A stretch of DNA of 64,000 nucleotides, from contig JAFDZV010000033.1 in NCBI GenBank assembly GCA_018266795.1, forward strand, positions 161,827 to 225,826, given 5' to 3'. The stretch comes from Bacteroidota bacterium. GTDB lineage: Bacteria > Bacteroidota > Ignavibacteria > OLB7. Shown piece after piece: positions 35,013-44,613 of the stretch. The notes beneath the pieces were generated by a model. It had not been told where the DNA came from. It saw nothing but the letters and a program-made list of their open reading frames with translations, and did not search any database. How positions within the stretch are numbered: the first letter of the stretch is position 1; each line of letters begins with the position of its first letter. The translations under genes and the position numbers were made by a program.

Positions 35013-36689
35013 CTATTTCCGTTCCAGCAGCACCTGCATGTCCGCGCGGTCGGCGTCGTCGTTCCAGCGCTGCAGCCCATCCGGCAGCGGCTGCAGTTTC
35101 CCATGGTCGTCACGAACCAGATGCAGGAAGGTATAGGTTCTATCCTCGCGTACCGATGCCGTGGAGATCTCGATCACCGGAATCCATGTGCCGGTGTTGT
35201 AGAACCGCTGTCCGTTCGTGAACACGTATTCGCCGGGGTTGTGCGTATGCCCCATGGTCATCAGCCGGTAGTCCGTTCCCTCGAAACGAATGCGTGCATA
35301 CTTCGACAGGCTGTCCGGCTCCTCCAGTTGAAACCATGCCACGACCCGCGCCAGTACGTAGGAGAGGAAGAGCATCGCCACCGGCTTCAACTGGCCGACG
35401 ATGGTCGTGAGGATCTTGCTGTTGCTCACGGCGTTCGTGATGGTGTCGATGATCGGTGCATGGGCGAACGCGAGCACCAGGTAGATGGCCGGAACGCCCA
35501 GAACGAGCGCGAACCAGAACACCTTGTGGAGCATGAACCAGACGTAGCGCGGGTTTGTGAAGAGCACCCGCACGAGCAGCGGGATGTGCTGGAACAGCAC
35601 CTTCAGGCCCAGCGGAAAGTTGGCCTTCATCAGCATCGGCAGAACGTTCCCGCTGGGGCGCACGTTGTCCAGGAACGGAAAGAAGAGCTCGACTCTGTTG
35701 ATCAGATATCTGTTGAAGAAGGAGCCGAACGGAATGTTGATCTGCGTTGGCGTCCTGGCGAGGACGGGAGAGTCCAGCACCATCGTGAACTTGTCGTAGC
35801 GATGTCCGTGCTCCACGTAGAAGTCGCCGTCGATCAGCACGGAATCATCAACGAACGTGATGTTCGGCAGCACCACGTTCCGCAGGACATCGGCAACCGT
35901 CTGCGCAGGGTTCCGCGCAACGATATCCTCCGCAATCAGCAGCCGCATGTAGTTGCGCACCGCAGGCCAGTAGAGTTCCAGATCGTGGTTCCCCTTCAAT
36001 ACCATCAGCCTGTGCCCGTGCTCCATCCAGAAGCTGAGCGCCTGGATGAACGCCGGATGTCCGTGCCTGACTCTGATCAGCCTGTAGATGGTTTTGAAGT
36101 CCGTGGTGCCAAGGCCAATCTTCCGCTCGCGTGCGGAGATGCTGGCCTCCAACTGGGCCGGCGTCATCGCGATCCCCACCTTCGCCAGCTCGAGCGACCA
36201 CTCGTTGTACTGATCCGCAACATGGTTCGGCTGCGGCGAGGCGTGCGGCTGGATCGGTTCCAGTTTCAGCGCGTGCTTCAAGCGCTTGCTGAGGCGTGCC
36301 CTGTGCACGCTGCCGGGATGCTCCGTGATGCGGAGGAAGTCGAAGATGTCGCCGTTGATCACCAGGAGCGCGTTGCCGCTCGCGGCCTTCCGGTGAATGT
36401 GGTTCACGAAGCGGAGGAACGAGTCGTCCGCGAAGAAATTCTCGGTCCCCTTGTAGACACCGGCGCGCGTGCGCCCGGCTGCGATATGAAGATCGGAGAC
36501 AACGAAGATCTCGCCCCCGCGGGCGTCGTACGGAATCGGCTGGGTACGCACCGGAAGCGATTCGCCGAAGAACGGCCCCCTGGCCTCGCGATACGTGTCG
36601 CCCTCGACAACGTAGGGAGGAGCAGGGCCGCCCGGCTCCTCGCAATGCAGCAGCAGTTGCGCCACGGCGCTCTGTTCCTCCGTGCTCAT
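35013..36689 (-). CDS. Membrane-associated metallophosphoesterase (calcineurin-like)
   Basis: 558 aa. All metal-site motifs are present in order: SDLHIA (Asp66/His68), INGDIFDF, KGNHDLELYW, VEHGHRYDKF, GHTHNPGEY. A block of about 110 residues between the last two holds two long hydrophobic stretches (WFALVLGVPAIYLVLAFAHA; MLFLSYVLARVVAWF), so the enzyme is inner-membrane anchored. That position resembles LpxH/UDP-sugar or lipid-phosphate hydrolases, but the insert is unusual. It overlaps the hydrolase gene upstream by 4 bp (ATGA) and is the last of four minus-strand genes. The substrate may be a phosphorylated product of the oxidation pathway or a lipid phosphate. Confidence 0.82.
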   Translation of the reverse strand: MSTEEQSAVAQLLLHCEEPGGPAPPYVVEGDTYREARGPFFGESLPVRTQPIPYDARGGEIFVVSDLHIAAGRTRAGVYKGTENFFADDSFLRFVNHIHRKAASGNALLVINGDIFDFLRITEHPGSVHRARLSKRLKHALKLEPIQPHASPQPNHVADQYNEWSLELAKVGIAMTPAQLEASISARERKIGLGTTDFKTIYRLIRVRHGHPAFIQALSFWMEHGHRLMVLKGNHDLELYWPAVRNYMRLLIAEDIVARNPAQTVADVLRNVVLPNITFVDDSVLIDGDFYVEHGHRYDKFTMVLDSPVLARTPTQINIPFGSFFNRYLINRVELFFPFLDNVRPSGNVLPMLMKANFPLGLKVLFQHIPLLVRVLFTNPRYVWFMLHKVFWFALVLGVPAIYLVLAFAHAPIIDTITNAVSNSKILTTIVGQLKPVAMLFLSYVLARVVAWFQLEEPDSLSKYARIRFEGTDYRLMTMGHTHNPGEYVFTNGQRFYNTGTWIPVIEISTASVREDRTYTFLHLVRDDHGKLQPLPDGLQRWNDDADRADMQVLLERK

Positions 36690-37804
36690 GTGCGATCTCC
36701 CAGGTTGAGAAGGTTGATGGCATCGGTCAGTTGATGGAAGTAGTCCGGGTTCATCACGAAGTCCTCGTGCCCCTGGCCCATCCATTCGGTGAAGTACTTC
36801 TCCCTGCTGCCGAGCTTGGGAAACATCACAACTCTGGTCTGCTCCGCGTCGGCAAGCGTGTCGTACTCCATCGTCACCACGGAGATCGGAAGCGTTACTG
36901 CGGGATAGTGCCGGGAGTAGTTCACGCGCTTGTCCACGGACATCATCTTCTCGAACTTCACCGCCTGCTGATACTGATACAGGATGCCCCAGTAGGTGGA
37001 TTGCATCGTCCTGTAGAACAGCCGCAGCCGTGCCTCCCTGCTCACGTTCGGTATGTGATAGAGAAACTCCCAGGTCTTCATCAGCGAGACGAAGTTCAGG
37101 ATGAGCGTAAGGGGGAACAGGATGATACGGAGCGCCTTGCTGTTGACCATGGCCTCGCGCAGCGCCAGCGGAACGGGCACGGGGATGCGTTTGAGGATGT
37201 GGAGGATCTTCAGGATGCCATCGGAGCTGATGATGTGGAACTTCCGGCCGAACAGCGTCAGCACCACTCCCTGCCGCACGAACTGCTGCAGCGATGATGG
37301 CTTGCTGAATGTGAAGTCCAGATAACTCCCCAGCGTGACCAGCGCCAGCAGGCTCTCCTGCCGGGCGCGCGCCTCCGTGTCGGAGAGATATACCTCCCCG
37401 TCCGGCTTCTTGCAGGCGCCCATCATGCTCATCAGCGCGGTGTTCCCGCCCTGGCTGTGCCCAACGTACACCGGCCTGCGCCCCGCCTTCGCCGTGACGA
37501 ACGCGATCACCGTCGGGATGTCGATGGCGGCGAAGTCGTCCATGCTTGCGAAGAAGTGTGTGCCGGTGGAGCCGCCGTTGCCGCGCGAGTTCAGTATCCA
37601 TACGTCGTAGCCGTTGGCGTGTAGATACTCCGCGATGCTTCCGCTGCCGGGCATGACGTCGAAGAAGATTCCGTTCTGATAGAATCCTTCCCAGAGGATC
37701 AACGGGATTCGTCCGGCGTTGGCGAGGCGTACGGCGCGCAGCGTGAACGGCTTGCCGTTGAACGTCGTGGCCGGGATGTCGAATTGCTCTCTCGGTGCGC
37801 TCAT
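36686..37804 (-). CDS. Alpha/beta hydrolase (lipase/esterase-like)
   Basis: 372 aa from the ATG at 37804 (a TTG lies one codon before). Nucleophile elbow GHSQGG with Ser117; likely acid in MEYDTLAD near residue 300 and base His in GQGHEDFV near residue 343, so the triad is complete. The lid region (residues about 165-260) is large and hydrophobic, as in acid lipases and steryl-ester hydrolases (the N-terminus ILWEGFYQNGIFFD parallels their oxyanion region). Its stop overlaps the phosphoesterase start and it lies 25 bp after the GMC gene, so the genes are one operon. It probably hydrolyses a hydrophobic ester. Confidence 0.84.
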   Translation of the reverse strand: MSAPREQFDIPATTFNGKPFTLRAVRLANAGRIPLILWEGFYQNGIFFDVMPGSGSIAEYLHANGYDVWILNSRGNGGSTGTHFFASMDDFAAIDIPTVIAFVTAKAGRRPVYVGHSQGGNTALMSMMGACKKPDGEVYLSDTEARARQESLLALVTLGSYLDFTFSKPSSLQQFVRQGVVLTLFGRKFHIISSDGILKILHILKRIPVPVPLALREAMVNSKALRIILFPLTLILNFVSLMKTWEFLYHIPNVSREARLRLFYRTMQSTYWGILYQYQQAVKFEKMMSVDKRVNYSRHYPAVTLPISVVTMEYDTLADAEQTRVVMFPKLGSREKYFTEWMGQGHEDFVMNPDYFHQLTDAINLLNLGDRT

Positions 37805-37828
37805 CAAGTATCTGCCTCCAGCAGACTG

Positions 37829-40114
37829 CTAAACGTTGGCGGAAATGATGTCGGCCGCATATGTGGAGAGCCCCATGATGCTCAACTGCGGATTCACCGT
37901 AACACCGGTGGGAAAGACGCTCGCATCGCACACGTACAGATTGCTGTAGCCGTGCACGCGGAAGCCGGTATCCACTGCTCCGAAGTCCGGATTGTCCGAC
38001 ATCGGATTGCCTCCCTGTGGATGCGCCGTGCTGAGGCTCACCGATTCAGGCTTCGGGATCGCATCGATCTTCGGGAAGTCCGCCTGCGAGCGCACAACCA
38101 GATCGTCGTACGACGCCGGCAGCACAAGGTCCGCGCCGGCGCTCAGGAACACACGGCACACCGTCTTCATTCCCTCCTTCAGCTTTCCGAAATCGCTCGG
38201 TGTCATCGAGTAGTCCAGCGTGGTGTTGCCGAACAGGTCCAGCTTCACCGTGCCGTTGGACTCGCTTCCCACCACCGGAGCCGCCGTTGCGAAGTGGGGG
38301 TAGTGGCGCATGCGATTGTTGAGCGTATCGAACCAGCCCTGCATGCAGAGCGCGGAGGCGCCGGGCGGGTTGAACGTTGTCTCCACCAGATATCCATTCC
38401 CCTTGATGTAGCAGCACATCTGCACGCCGTCGAAGGAGCGCACCTTGTCCGGGAACTGCGCCATCATCGGTGTGGTGATGTTGAACGCCAGACGCGTTCC
38501 CACGTTCCGCTTGATACCGCTCTTCAGCAGCAATCCGCTGGAGGCGATCGCGCCTGCGGCCAGCACAACATGCTGCGCCTTCACGGTGAATCTGGTTCCG
38601 TCCGATGTCTGACACTGAATCCGCCCGGCGCGGCCGCCGCTCGTCTCGATCTTCGTCACGCCGGCATCGGCAACGATCTGAACGCCGAGCGCCTGCGCCA
38701 TCGGCAGATAGTTCAGCAGCATCGAGAGCTTGCGGTTGTACTTGCAGCCGATGTTGCAGTAGCCGCAGCCGCCGCACTCGCCGAAGTTGGTGACAAACCA
38801 CTCCGGGTTCAAACCCTCCTTCGTTGCTCCCTTGAAGAACCGGTTCGCTCCCTCGTTCGTGATGGATGGAACCGCTTCAGTGAGCGACTTCGCCTTGATG
38901 ATCTCCTCCACCGTGGTGAAGTATCCTTCCAGCTTGTCGCGATCGATCTTCGCACCAAGCTGTTCCCACGTGTCCAGAATGTTCGGCGGCGTGCGGAAGC
39001 AGATGCCGTTGTTGATCGCAGTGGAGCCGCCAACGCAGATCCCCTGAAGCACCGCCAGATCCGAATCCTGCGTCATCTCCAGCCCGCCGTCGCGATACAG
39101 CGTGCCGATCATCTGCGGCTCGATGTTCGTGAAGTCCTTCTGCGGAATGTAGTAGCGTCCCTTCTCCAGAATCAGCACGCGCCTGCCGGTGTTCTTCGCC
39201 AGGTTGTAGGCCGCAACCGCGCCGGCGGCGCCGCTTCCTATCACGCAGATATCGGTCTCGATCTCGCGCGAACCGGTTACGTACGTCACGTCCAGCGGCT
39301 CCGGCTCCGGCTCCTTCGGCATGATCCTGAAGCGCTCGCGATCCTCGAACATGTCGTAGCCGATCGTGTCGAAGCTCGGCTTGTTGCCGTAGTAGATGAA
39401 GTACACGAGCTGCTTCGCGCTCCGGATGATCGTCAACAGAAGCCCCTTCGCACCGTAGAACTTTCCCTCGATGAACTTCTTCCTGTCCTCCACCCCCATC
39501 CAGGTAAGCGGCACCTTGAAGAAGAAGACGGGGAGGAGCTGAATGGCGAGGTAGACAAGCTTCACCTGCGACTTGATCGGCGATTGGAAGCGGGTCAGAT
39601 AGTCGTCGAAGTCCGTGACCGTCGTATCGAAGGAGTACCCCTCCGCCCTGTAGGTGCCGATCACGGACTCCGCCAGCGCGCGATATGCAAGCGCCTGCGT
39701 GGGGGAGAGCGAGCGGAGATTGAACCGTGCAATCACCGCGCTCCGCCACAGCAGATAGAAGGCCAGCAGCAGAAGAAGCGACCCGCCTGCATAGATACCG
39801 TAGATCGTTGCGGTCTGCGACATTCGTTCGGCACGCAGCATGGTGAAGAAGCGAACGGCGTTGTAGATGCCGAGCGCAAGCAGGCTGACAAGGAGCAGAT
39901 CGATATAGCTCTCGTTCTTGCGGATCCCTCCCGCTGCCACCTTGGCCAGCACGCCGAGGTAGAGAAGGATGAGGGGAGTGAAGAGCAGGATCAGGAGATC
40001 CTGGCGATTGTGAATGATGAAGAGGTACGCCGTCAACACGGAGCCCGCGAGAAGCAGGATCGCACAGGCCGACAGGACCATCTTCAATCGTTGTTCGTTG
40101 GCGGTATAATCCAT
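37829..40114 (-). CDS. Membrane-anchored GMC-family flavin oxidoreductase
   Basis: 761 aa. Residues 1-125 hold about four membrane helices. Residues about 140-265 resemble the N-terminal domain of long-chain alcohol oxidases, and the FAD dinucleotide site GSGAAG lies at 293-298. VGGSTAINNGICFRTP is the GMC signature. A Cys-rich loop, ECGGCGYCNIGCKYN (about residue 445), may hold an Fe-S cluster or a disulphide. The C-terminal catalytic zone has STAHPQGGNPM and VNPQLSIMG (His/Asn pair). By family it oxidises a primary or sterol-type hydroxyl. Together with the hydrolase next to it, it recalls GMC-plus-hydrolase cholesterol-oxidase-like proteins, here as separate genes. Fatty alcohol oxidase is the main alternative. 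Confidence 0.85.
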   Translation of the reverse strand: MDYTANEQRLKMVLSACAILLLAGSVLTAYLFIIHNRQDLLILLFTPLILLYLGVLAKVAAGGIRKNESYIDLLLVSLLALGIYNAVRFFTMLRAERMSQTATIYGIYAGGSLLLLLAFYLLWRSAVIARFNLRSLSPTQALAYRALAESVIGTYRAEGYSFDTTVTDFDDYLTRFQSPIKSQVKLVYLAIQLLPVFFFKVPLTWMGVEDRKKFIEGKFYGAKGLLLTIIRSAKQLVYFIYYGNKPSFDTIGYDMFEDRERFRIMPKEPEPEPLDVTYVTGSREIETDICVIGSGAAGAVAAYNLAKNTGRRVLILEKGRYYIPQKDFTNIEPQMIGTLYRDGGLEMTQDSDLAVLQGICVGGSTAINNGICFRTPPNILDTWEQLGAKIDRDKLEGYFTTVEEIIKAKSLTEAVPSITNEGANRFFKGATKEGLNPEWFVTNFGECGGCGYCNIGCKYNRKLSMLLNYLPMAQALGVQIVADAGVTKIETSGGRAGRIQCQTSDGTRFTVKAQHVVLAAGAIASSGLLLKSGIKRNVGTRLAFNITTPMMAQFPDKVRSFDGVQMCCYIKGNGYLVETTFNPPGASALCMQGWFDTLNNRMRHYPHFATAAPVVGSESNGTVKLDLFGNTTLDYSMTPSDFGKLKEGMKTVCRVFLSAGADLVLPASYDDLVVRSQADFPKIDAIPKPESVSLSTAHPQGGNPMSDNPDFGAVDTGFRVHGYSNLYVCDASVFPTGVTVNPQLSIMGLSTYAADIISANV

Positions 40115-40144
40115 TGTTCAGCGCTTCCGGTTGTTGATGAGGAC

Positions 40145-41785
40145 CTATGCCTGTTCGAACGTAATGGGAGAGAATCCGCAGCGATCGGTGAACACGTTGC
40201 TGAACGTGCCCTTCGCGTTCATCCGGTTGTACACCTCCAGCCACTTGTCGTAGTTCGGATACATGGTCCGGACCAGATCGTGGCTGCCGGTCATGTAGTT
40301 CACCTGGCCCCAGTGCGGGCGTCCGCTGAATGCATACATGGCGTTCTCGTAGCGTTGCAGCAACTGGAATCCGCCCCACGTTCCGTTGATCACCGGGATC
40401 TCCACCATGCAGGTATCCTCGCCGTTCATCATGGCGAGATAGGCGTCGGAGCCCTTCACGAAGCGAAGGGAGATGGGGGAGCAGTGATACATGTCGCCTA
40501 CCCGCCGCATCTGATCGGCCACCTGAAGCATATGGTCAACGGCCTCGATGTACCTGTTGTTCTTCATCGGGAACGCAATCTCCGCGGAGTAGGCGCTGAT
40601 GTTGTTGGCCGTTCCGAGATTCAGCACGCGATAGCTGATATCCTCGTAGCCATCGTCCACCAGACCCTTCATCGCCTCGGAGATGAGCACCGGGCTCAGA
40701 TGCGGGAACTCGTTGAAGAGAAAGTCGAAGATGTCCACGGCGCCCGGGATGAGGCCGATCAGGGCGGTGAGGTAGTTCCGGTGCGGGCGCTCGTACGGCG
40801 GCTCCGTGGGCTTCGAGGTCATGTTGCGTTCGGTGATAAGGCAGTCGTGCCTGCCGTGCAGGGCGTACGGATTCACAAGCACTTCGAAGTGCCGGTTGTC
40901 CCGGAGTACCGCGCCGTCAACCAGCATCGCCTTCACGGAATCCCAGTCGCTCATGGTGCGCACCTCGCGCAGCCAGTACTTCGGGATCATCTCCATGATC
41001 ACGGAGTAGATGATTCCCGTGCAGCCCATGCTCACCGCCACCGTGTTGAACCACTGGTCGTCCTGGATCAATGTGTTGTCCGGGAACCTCGCCCTGTACT
41101 TTGCGGGATCGGTGATGCCGTTCGTGGGCTCGATGCGATAGTGGGTGCCGCCGTCGCCAACAACCACGATGCTGCGGTAGATGCTTGCGATCGGGCCCAG
41201 CGAGATGCCGGAGCCGTGCGTTCCCGTGGAGGCCGCCCCCACGATGGACTGTGCGTCGTAGCCCCCCATGTTCGGCAGCGCGAGGTTGTTCTGCTCCAGA
41301 TACGTGTTCAGCGCGCGGATCTTGATCCCGTTCTCCACATGCACGAGGCAGGAGGTGTCCACGCCATCCTTCAGCAGACTCCGGTCCAGTTCTATCGGGC
41401 TGCCGAGCAGATCCGTGTTGACGAGAACGTCGTTGGTCTGCACCACGTCCGAGAAGGAGTGCCCGGAGCCAACCGCGCGGACCTTGAGGCCGTTGGCCTC
41501 CGCGGTGCGGACGATCTCCACCACATCGTCGATCGTCTTCGGCGTCACATACTGCAGCGGTTGAACAACCTGGTTGCGGGTATCGTTCTCCCAGGTCTGC
41601 CGCGTCTTCCCGTCGCTCTTCTTGAACATGGGCTTCTCGCCGGTGATCCACTCCGTGACATCGTTGAAGAACACTCTGGCGTCGTTGCGGATGTCGTCGA
41701 AGATTCCGGCCAGAAGCGATTCCTTCTCGTCATGGGGAATGGATTCCTCCATGAGTCTCGCGAGTTTCTCTCTGTTGGTTGCCAT
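40145..41785 (-). CDS. FAD-linked oxidase, sugar-1,4-lactone oxidase (ALO/GULO) type
   Basis: 546 aa. PCMH-type FAD-binding domain with AVGSGHSFSDVV (residues 104-115); His109 is where relatives attach FAD covalently. The C-terminal ALO domain carries SGRPHWGQVNY, the conserved H-W-G/A motif of gulonolactone, arabinonolactone and alditol oxidases. A helical N-terminal extension of about 55 residues is unusual. It is the first gene of the four-gene operon, 30 bp before the GMC gene. Its proximity to a membrane GMC oxidase suggests it oxidises a related polyol, sterol-type or lactone substrate; Delta-24 sterol reductase-like proteins have the same fold and cannot be excluded. Confidence 0.85.
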   Translation of the reverse strand: MATNREKLARLMEESIPHDEKESLLAGIFDDIRNDARVFFNDVTEWITGEKPMFKKSDGKTRQTWENDTRNQVVQPLQYVTPKTIDDVVEIVRTAEANGLKVRAVGSGHSFSDVVQTNDVLVNTDLLGSPIELDRSLLKDGVDTSCLVHVENGIKIRALNTYLEQNNLALPNMGGYDAQSIVGAASTGTHGSGISLGPIASIYRSIVVVGDGGTHYRIEPTNGITDPAKYRARFPDNTLIQDDQWFNTVAVSMGCTGIIYSVIMEMIPKYWLREVRTMSDWDSVKAMLVDGAVLRDNRHFEVLVNPYALHGRHDCLITERNMTSKPTEPPYERPHRNYLTALIGLIPGAVDIFDFLFNEFPHLSPVLISEAMKGLVDDGYEDISYRVLNLGTANNISAYSAEIAFPMKNNRYIEAVDHMLQVADQMRRVGDMYHCSPISLRFVKGSDAYLAMMNGEDTCMVEIPVINGTWGGFQLLQRYENAMYAFSGRPHWGQVNYMTGSHDLVRTMYPNYDKWLEVYNRMNAKGTFSNVFTDRCGFSPITFEQA

Positions 41786-42268
41786 GACAATTTCCTCTCA
41801 TGTATGGTATATGAGTGATCGACGGAAGCACGGTGCGGTTCTTCCGGCGTGGGGAGCGCCGGAGCGGGAAAACGTACGCGAGGGGCGGTTGAATCTATCC
41901 AGGAACGAGGTGCGGGACCGAATGTGCAGAAAGGATGCCGATCCAGACTTGTACATGCGCTCCGTTGCCGGACGCCGAAGTTACCAAAATGTTATCCGAA
42001 AAAAGCAAGCAGGCGCCTGCGATATCAACGATTCGTAGCCGCATCGGCGACAGTGTTGTGGATGGATATCCTGAACGGCAGGGGACGATGGATGGCGGTC
42101 GCATGGTGGTGATGGAGGATGCCGCCGCGCCGTGCGTTGGGGATGAACGTTCACTGCATAGCGGGTGCCGGCGCCCGGCCGAATGTCCCAGCCGTTCCAC
42201 CGGCACGCGCGCCGGCGGAACACCGCGGCATCGCTGTTCGAACATCGCGATGGAGGTGCCGCTTCATG
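41786..42268. other. Gene-free interval upstream of the four-gene oxidase operon
   Basis: 483 bp that should contain the operon promoter (minus strand) and the 3' end of chrA. No TAnnTTTG element, hairpin or ORF that I trust was found. Confidence 0.35.
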
Positions 42269-43492
42269 CTACAGCACTGCGAGCAGCAGGCCCGCGGCGG
42301 CGGCTCCCAGCAGCAGCCATGCGGAGTTCACCCTGAACCGGATCAGCAGAACGGCGCTCGTGATGGCGATCGCGATGGTGGGCGCGTCCACGAGGGCCGC
42401 GTGTGCAAGCTGCCAGGTTACGGCAATCATCAGCGCAAGCGCGGCTGCGTTCACGCCGTCCAGGAACGCGCCGGTGAGCGGAGACCGCCGCAGGCGCGGC
42501 ACCAGCGGCCCGCTCAGCGCCGAGAAGAGAAAGGATGGAAGGAAGATCCCGAGCGTTGCAACCAACGCTCCCAACGGTCCGCCCAGCACGTATCCGATGA
42601 ATGTGGCGGTTGTAAACACCGGGCCCGGAGTAACCTGGCCGATTGCCACCGCATCGAGCAACTGCGTCTCGGTGAGCCAATGCCAGCGGTGTACGAGGCC
42701 GTCGCGAAGGAATGCCAGGAGCACGTAGCCGCTTCCGTAAAGCACGGAGCCGACGTTCAGGAAGTAGAGGAAGAGCGGCGATGTGCCGAAGGGGATGCCC
42801 GTGGCGGATCCGTTGGTTCCGACCGTGGCGGCATCTCCGCCGAGGGTAAGGAACAATGTTGGGATGAGCACCATCGCCAGCGCGGCGCCGATGAGGATGG
42901 CGAGCGATCGCGCGCGGGGACGTGATTCACCGGCCGGTTGCGGAGCAAGCCAGCGAACGATGCCGTGGATCGTGCCGCCGCCGAAGAGGATCATGAGTTC
43001 ATCCCCTCCGAGCAGCGCGATGGCAAGTGCTGCGGCACAGAGAATGCCGAGCGTGCGGTTCTTCACGGTTGACCGCGCCAGCCCGGCAATCGCCTGCACC
43101 ACGACGGCTATCACAACCGGCTTGATGCCATGCAGCATCGTGACAACCCCGGGCAGCCCGCCGTAGCGGGTGTATGCCCATGCGAGTCCGGCAACGATCA
43201 GCGCCGCCGGCACGATGAAGCAGATACCTGCAACCAGCATCCCAATCCATCCTCGCTGTTGAAAGCCGATGTGAATGGCGAGTTCCGTGGAGTTGGGGCC
43301 GGGAATCAGATTGGTTGCACCCAGCAGATCCATGAACTCCTGCTCGCTCAGCCAGCCGTGCCGTTGCACGGCCTCCGATCGCATCATTGCGATGTGAGCC
43401 GCCGGGCCCCCGAAGGCGGTGAAGCCGAGTTTCAGGAACAGACGCGCCAGTTGGCCCAGCGAGGCACGCGGCGTCCATGTCGCAGTATTCAT
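42269..43492 (-). CDS. chrA: Chromate efflux transporter, CHR family
   Basis: 407-residue polytopic protein made of two homologous CHR halves (residues about 12-190 and 215-405). The first half has GFTAFGGPAAHIAMM and GPNSTELAIHIGFQQRG, the second GQVTPGPVFTTATFIGYVLGG. Long-chain CHR proteins expel chromate, and possibly sulfate-like anions, driven by proton motive force. It stands alone with no chrB regulator or chromate reductase nearby. Start at the ATG 43492. CHR genes travel often between bacteria, and this one borders the repeat-rich accessory region. Confidence 0.92.
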   Translation of the reverse strand: MNTATWTPRASLGQLARLFLKLGFTAFGGPAAHIAMMRSEAVQRHGWLSEQEFMDLLGATNLIPGPNSTELAIHIGFQQRGWIGMLVAGICFIVPAALIVAGLAWAYTRYGGLPGVVTMLHGIKPVVIAVVVQAIAGLARSTVKNRTLGILCAAALAIALLGGDELMILFGGGTIHGIVRWLAPQPAGESRPRARSLAILIGAALAMVLIPTLFLTLGGDAATVGTNGSATGIPFGTSPLFLYFLNVGSVLYGSGYVLLAFLRDGLVHRWHWLTETQLLDAVAIGQVTPGPVFTTATFIGYVLGGPLGALVATLGIFLPSFLFSALSGPLVPRLRRSPLTGAFLDGVNAAALALMIAVTWQLAHAALVDAPTIAIAITSAVLLIRFRVNSAWLLLGAAAAGLLLAVL

Positions 43493-43971
43493 TGTCCGGA
43501 TAATTCATGGTATCGGTTGCTCCATGCTCCGATAATCCTTCCGCGTAGTCGCGAAAGGCTGCTCACCGCGTGAAGATACCGTGTACGACCGGCTGCTGCC
43601 AGCGCACGATTCATTTATGCAATAAGACCGATCGTTAAGATTTGCCAACAGTGCATTCGAACGTATCCGAATACGATACGTCATTTCCCACAGCACCGGT
43701 TACTCAACGTGCTCATTGCCGCCATCGAGAGCGCGTTCCCAGAAAATTCATTACCGGCCTCGTTATGCCATCGCACTGATTCAGCCCCGGCTACGTGATT
43801 CGTACGTAGCACCATGCAGCGAAGTGTGAGCGATGTTGCCCTCCCCCCAGCCAATGCCTTGCCGTACGACTTCCACCGCGAATCTGCCCATCAGAAATTG
43901 CGGTCAATACTACATGAAGCGGCGTGCATTCCCCGGGGCAATCCTTCACATCCAATCAATCGGGAGCTGCA
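43493..43971. other. AT-richer divergent intergenic region
   Basis: 479 bp between chrA and the DUF2278 gene. The segment around 43615-43690 is clearly less GC-rich than its surroundings and holds short A/T runs, a likely promoter zone for either side. No exact promoter consensus and no convincing ORF. Confidence 0.35.
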
Positions 43972-44559
43972 ATGTCACGCCATCACAACAAACCGCTACG
44001 GCCAGGTCACGGACCAACGCACGGGCTGCCGCACAATATCTATGGTGTGCTGACCGGAACGATCGATGGTCCGTTGAGCGATGCCGACGACAATCACGTC
44101 TTCATCTCCGTTCGTGTTGCCGCCGGGAAATTCGCCGGCCGATACAAGCTTGCGTTCAATACGGAATCGCAGCAGGGACATGCGCCGGTGCAGTACTGTA
44201 TTCACGATGAGCCGATCGAGATGGCCGACGTTCCGGCCGAAGGATTCGACTCCGATGCAAGCCTTTCCTACTCGCCGCTCGGCCTGAAGCAGGCGGATTT
44301 TCGTACGGTGCAGAACGGTCGCCTGCGAACCATCGTCCACGATTCCGCGCTGGACGCTGATCTGACGGAGGCACTCGGTTTCACCTTCTCCGACGGTACC
44401 GGCATCCACGACCTCCACTACAACAACGGCGAGAAGCCGGGAAGCAGCTTTCCGAATCATCCGGACAAGGATGGGGCGCTGGTATTCTACTACCTGAATC
44501 GGTTCGGCGAAACCAGGCGCAGGTGGATCTTCATCAAGTTCGACACCCAGACGTTGTGA
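43972..44559 (+). CDS. DUF2278 (YukJ-like) family protein
   Basis: 195 aa from the ATG at 43972 (CGGGAG upstream). The core matches the DUF2278 pattern: IYGVLTGTIDGP near the start, HVFISVRVAAG, an RYKLAFNTES strand, and GIHDLHYNNGEKPG (residues about 152-165), close to the family signature of the type GIHDIHMNQGN. The end is FYYLNRFGETRRRWIFIKFDTQTL. The family has no established function. The gene lies 54 bp before a phospholipase-D-like gene and the two look like one cassette. No signal peptide, so probably cytoplasmic, or exported by another route. Confidence 0.8.
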   Translation: MSRHHNKPLRPGHGPTHGLPHNIYGVLTGTIDGPLSDADDNHVFISVRVAAGKFAGRYKLAFNTESQQGHAPVQYCIHDEPIEMADVPAEGFDSDASLSYSPLGLKQADFRTVQNGRLRTIVHDSALDADLTEALGFTFSDGTGIHDLHYNNGEKPGSSFPNHPDKDGALVFYYLNRFGETRRRWIFIKFDTQTL

Positions 44560-44613
44560 CGATCACCGCATGCGGACGCAATTATCTCTCATCGTTCATT
44601 ACAGGAGTTCACC

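Noticed and set aside
37784..41818. Plus-strand open frame of over 1300 codons opposite the four-gene operon
   Set aside because: Shadow of the high-GC coding strand: composition is His/Val/Arg-rich without domains, and four well-supported genes with motifs lie on the other strand.
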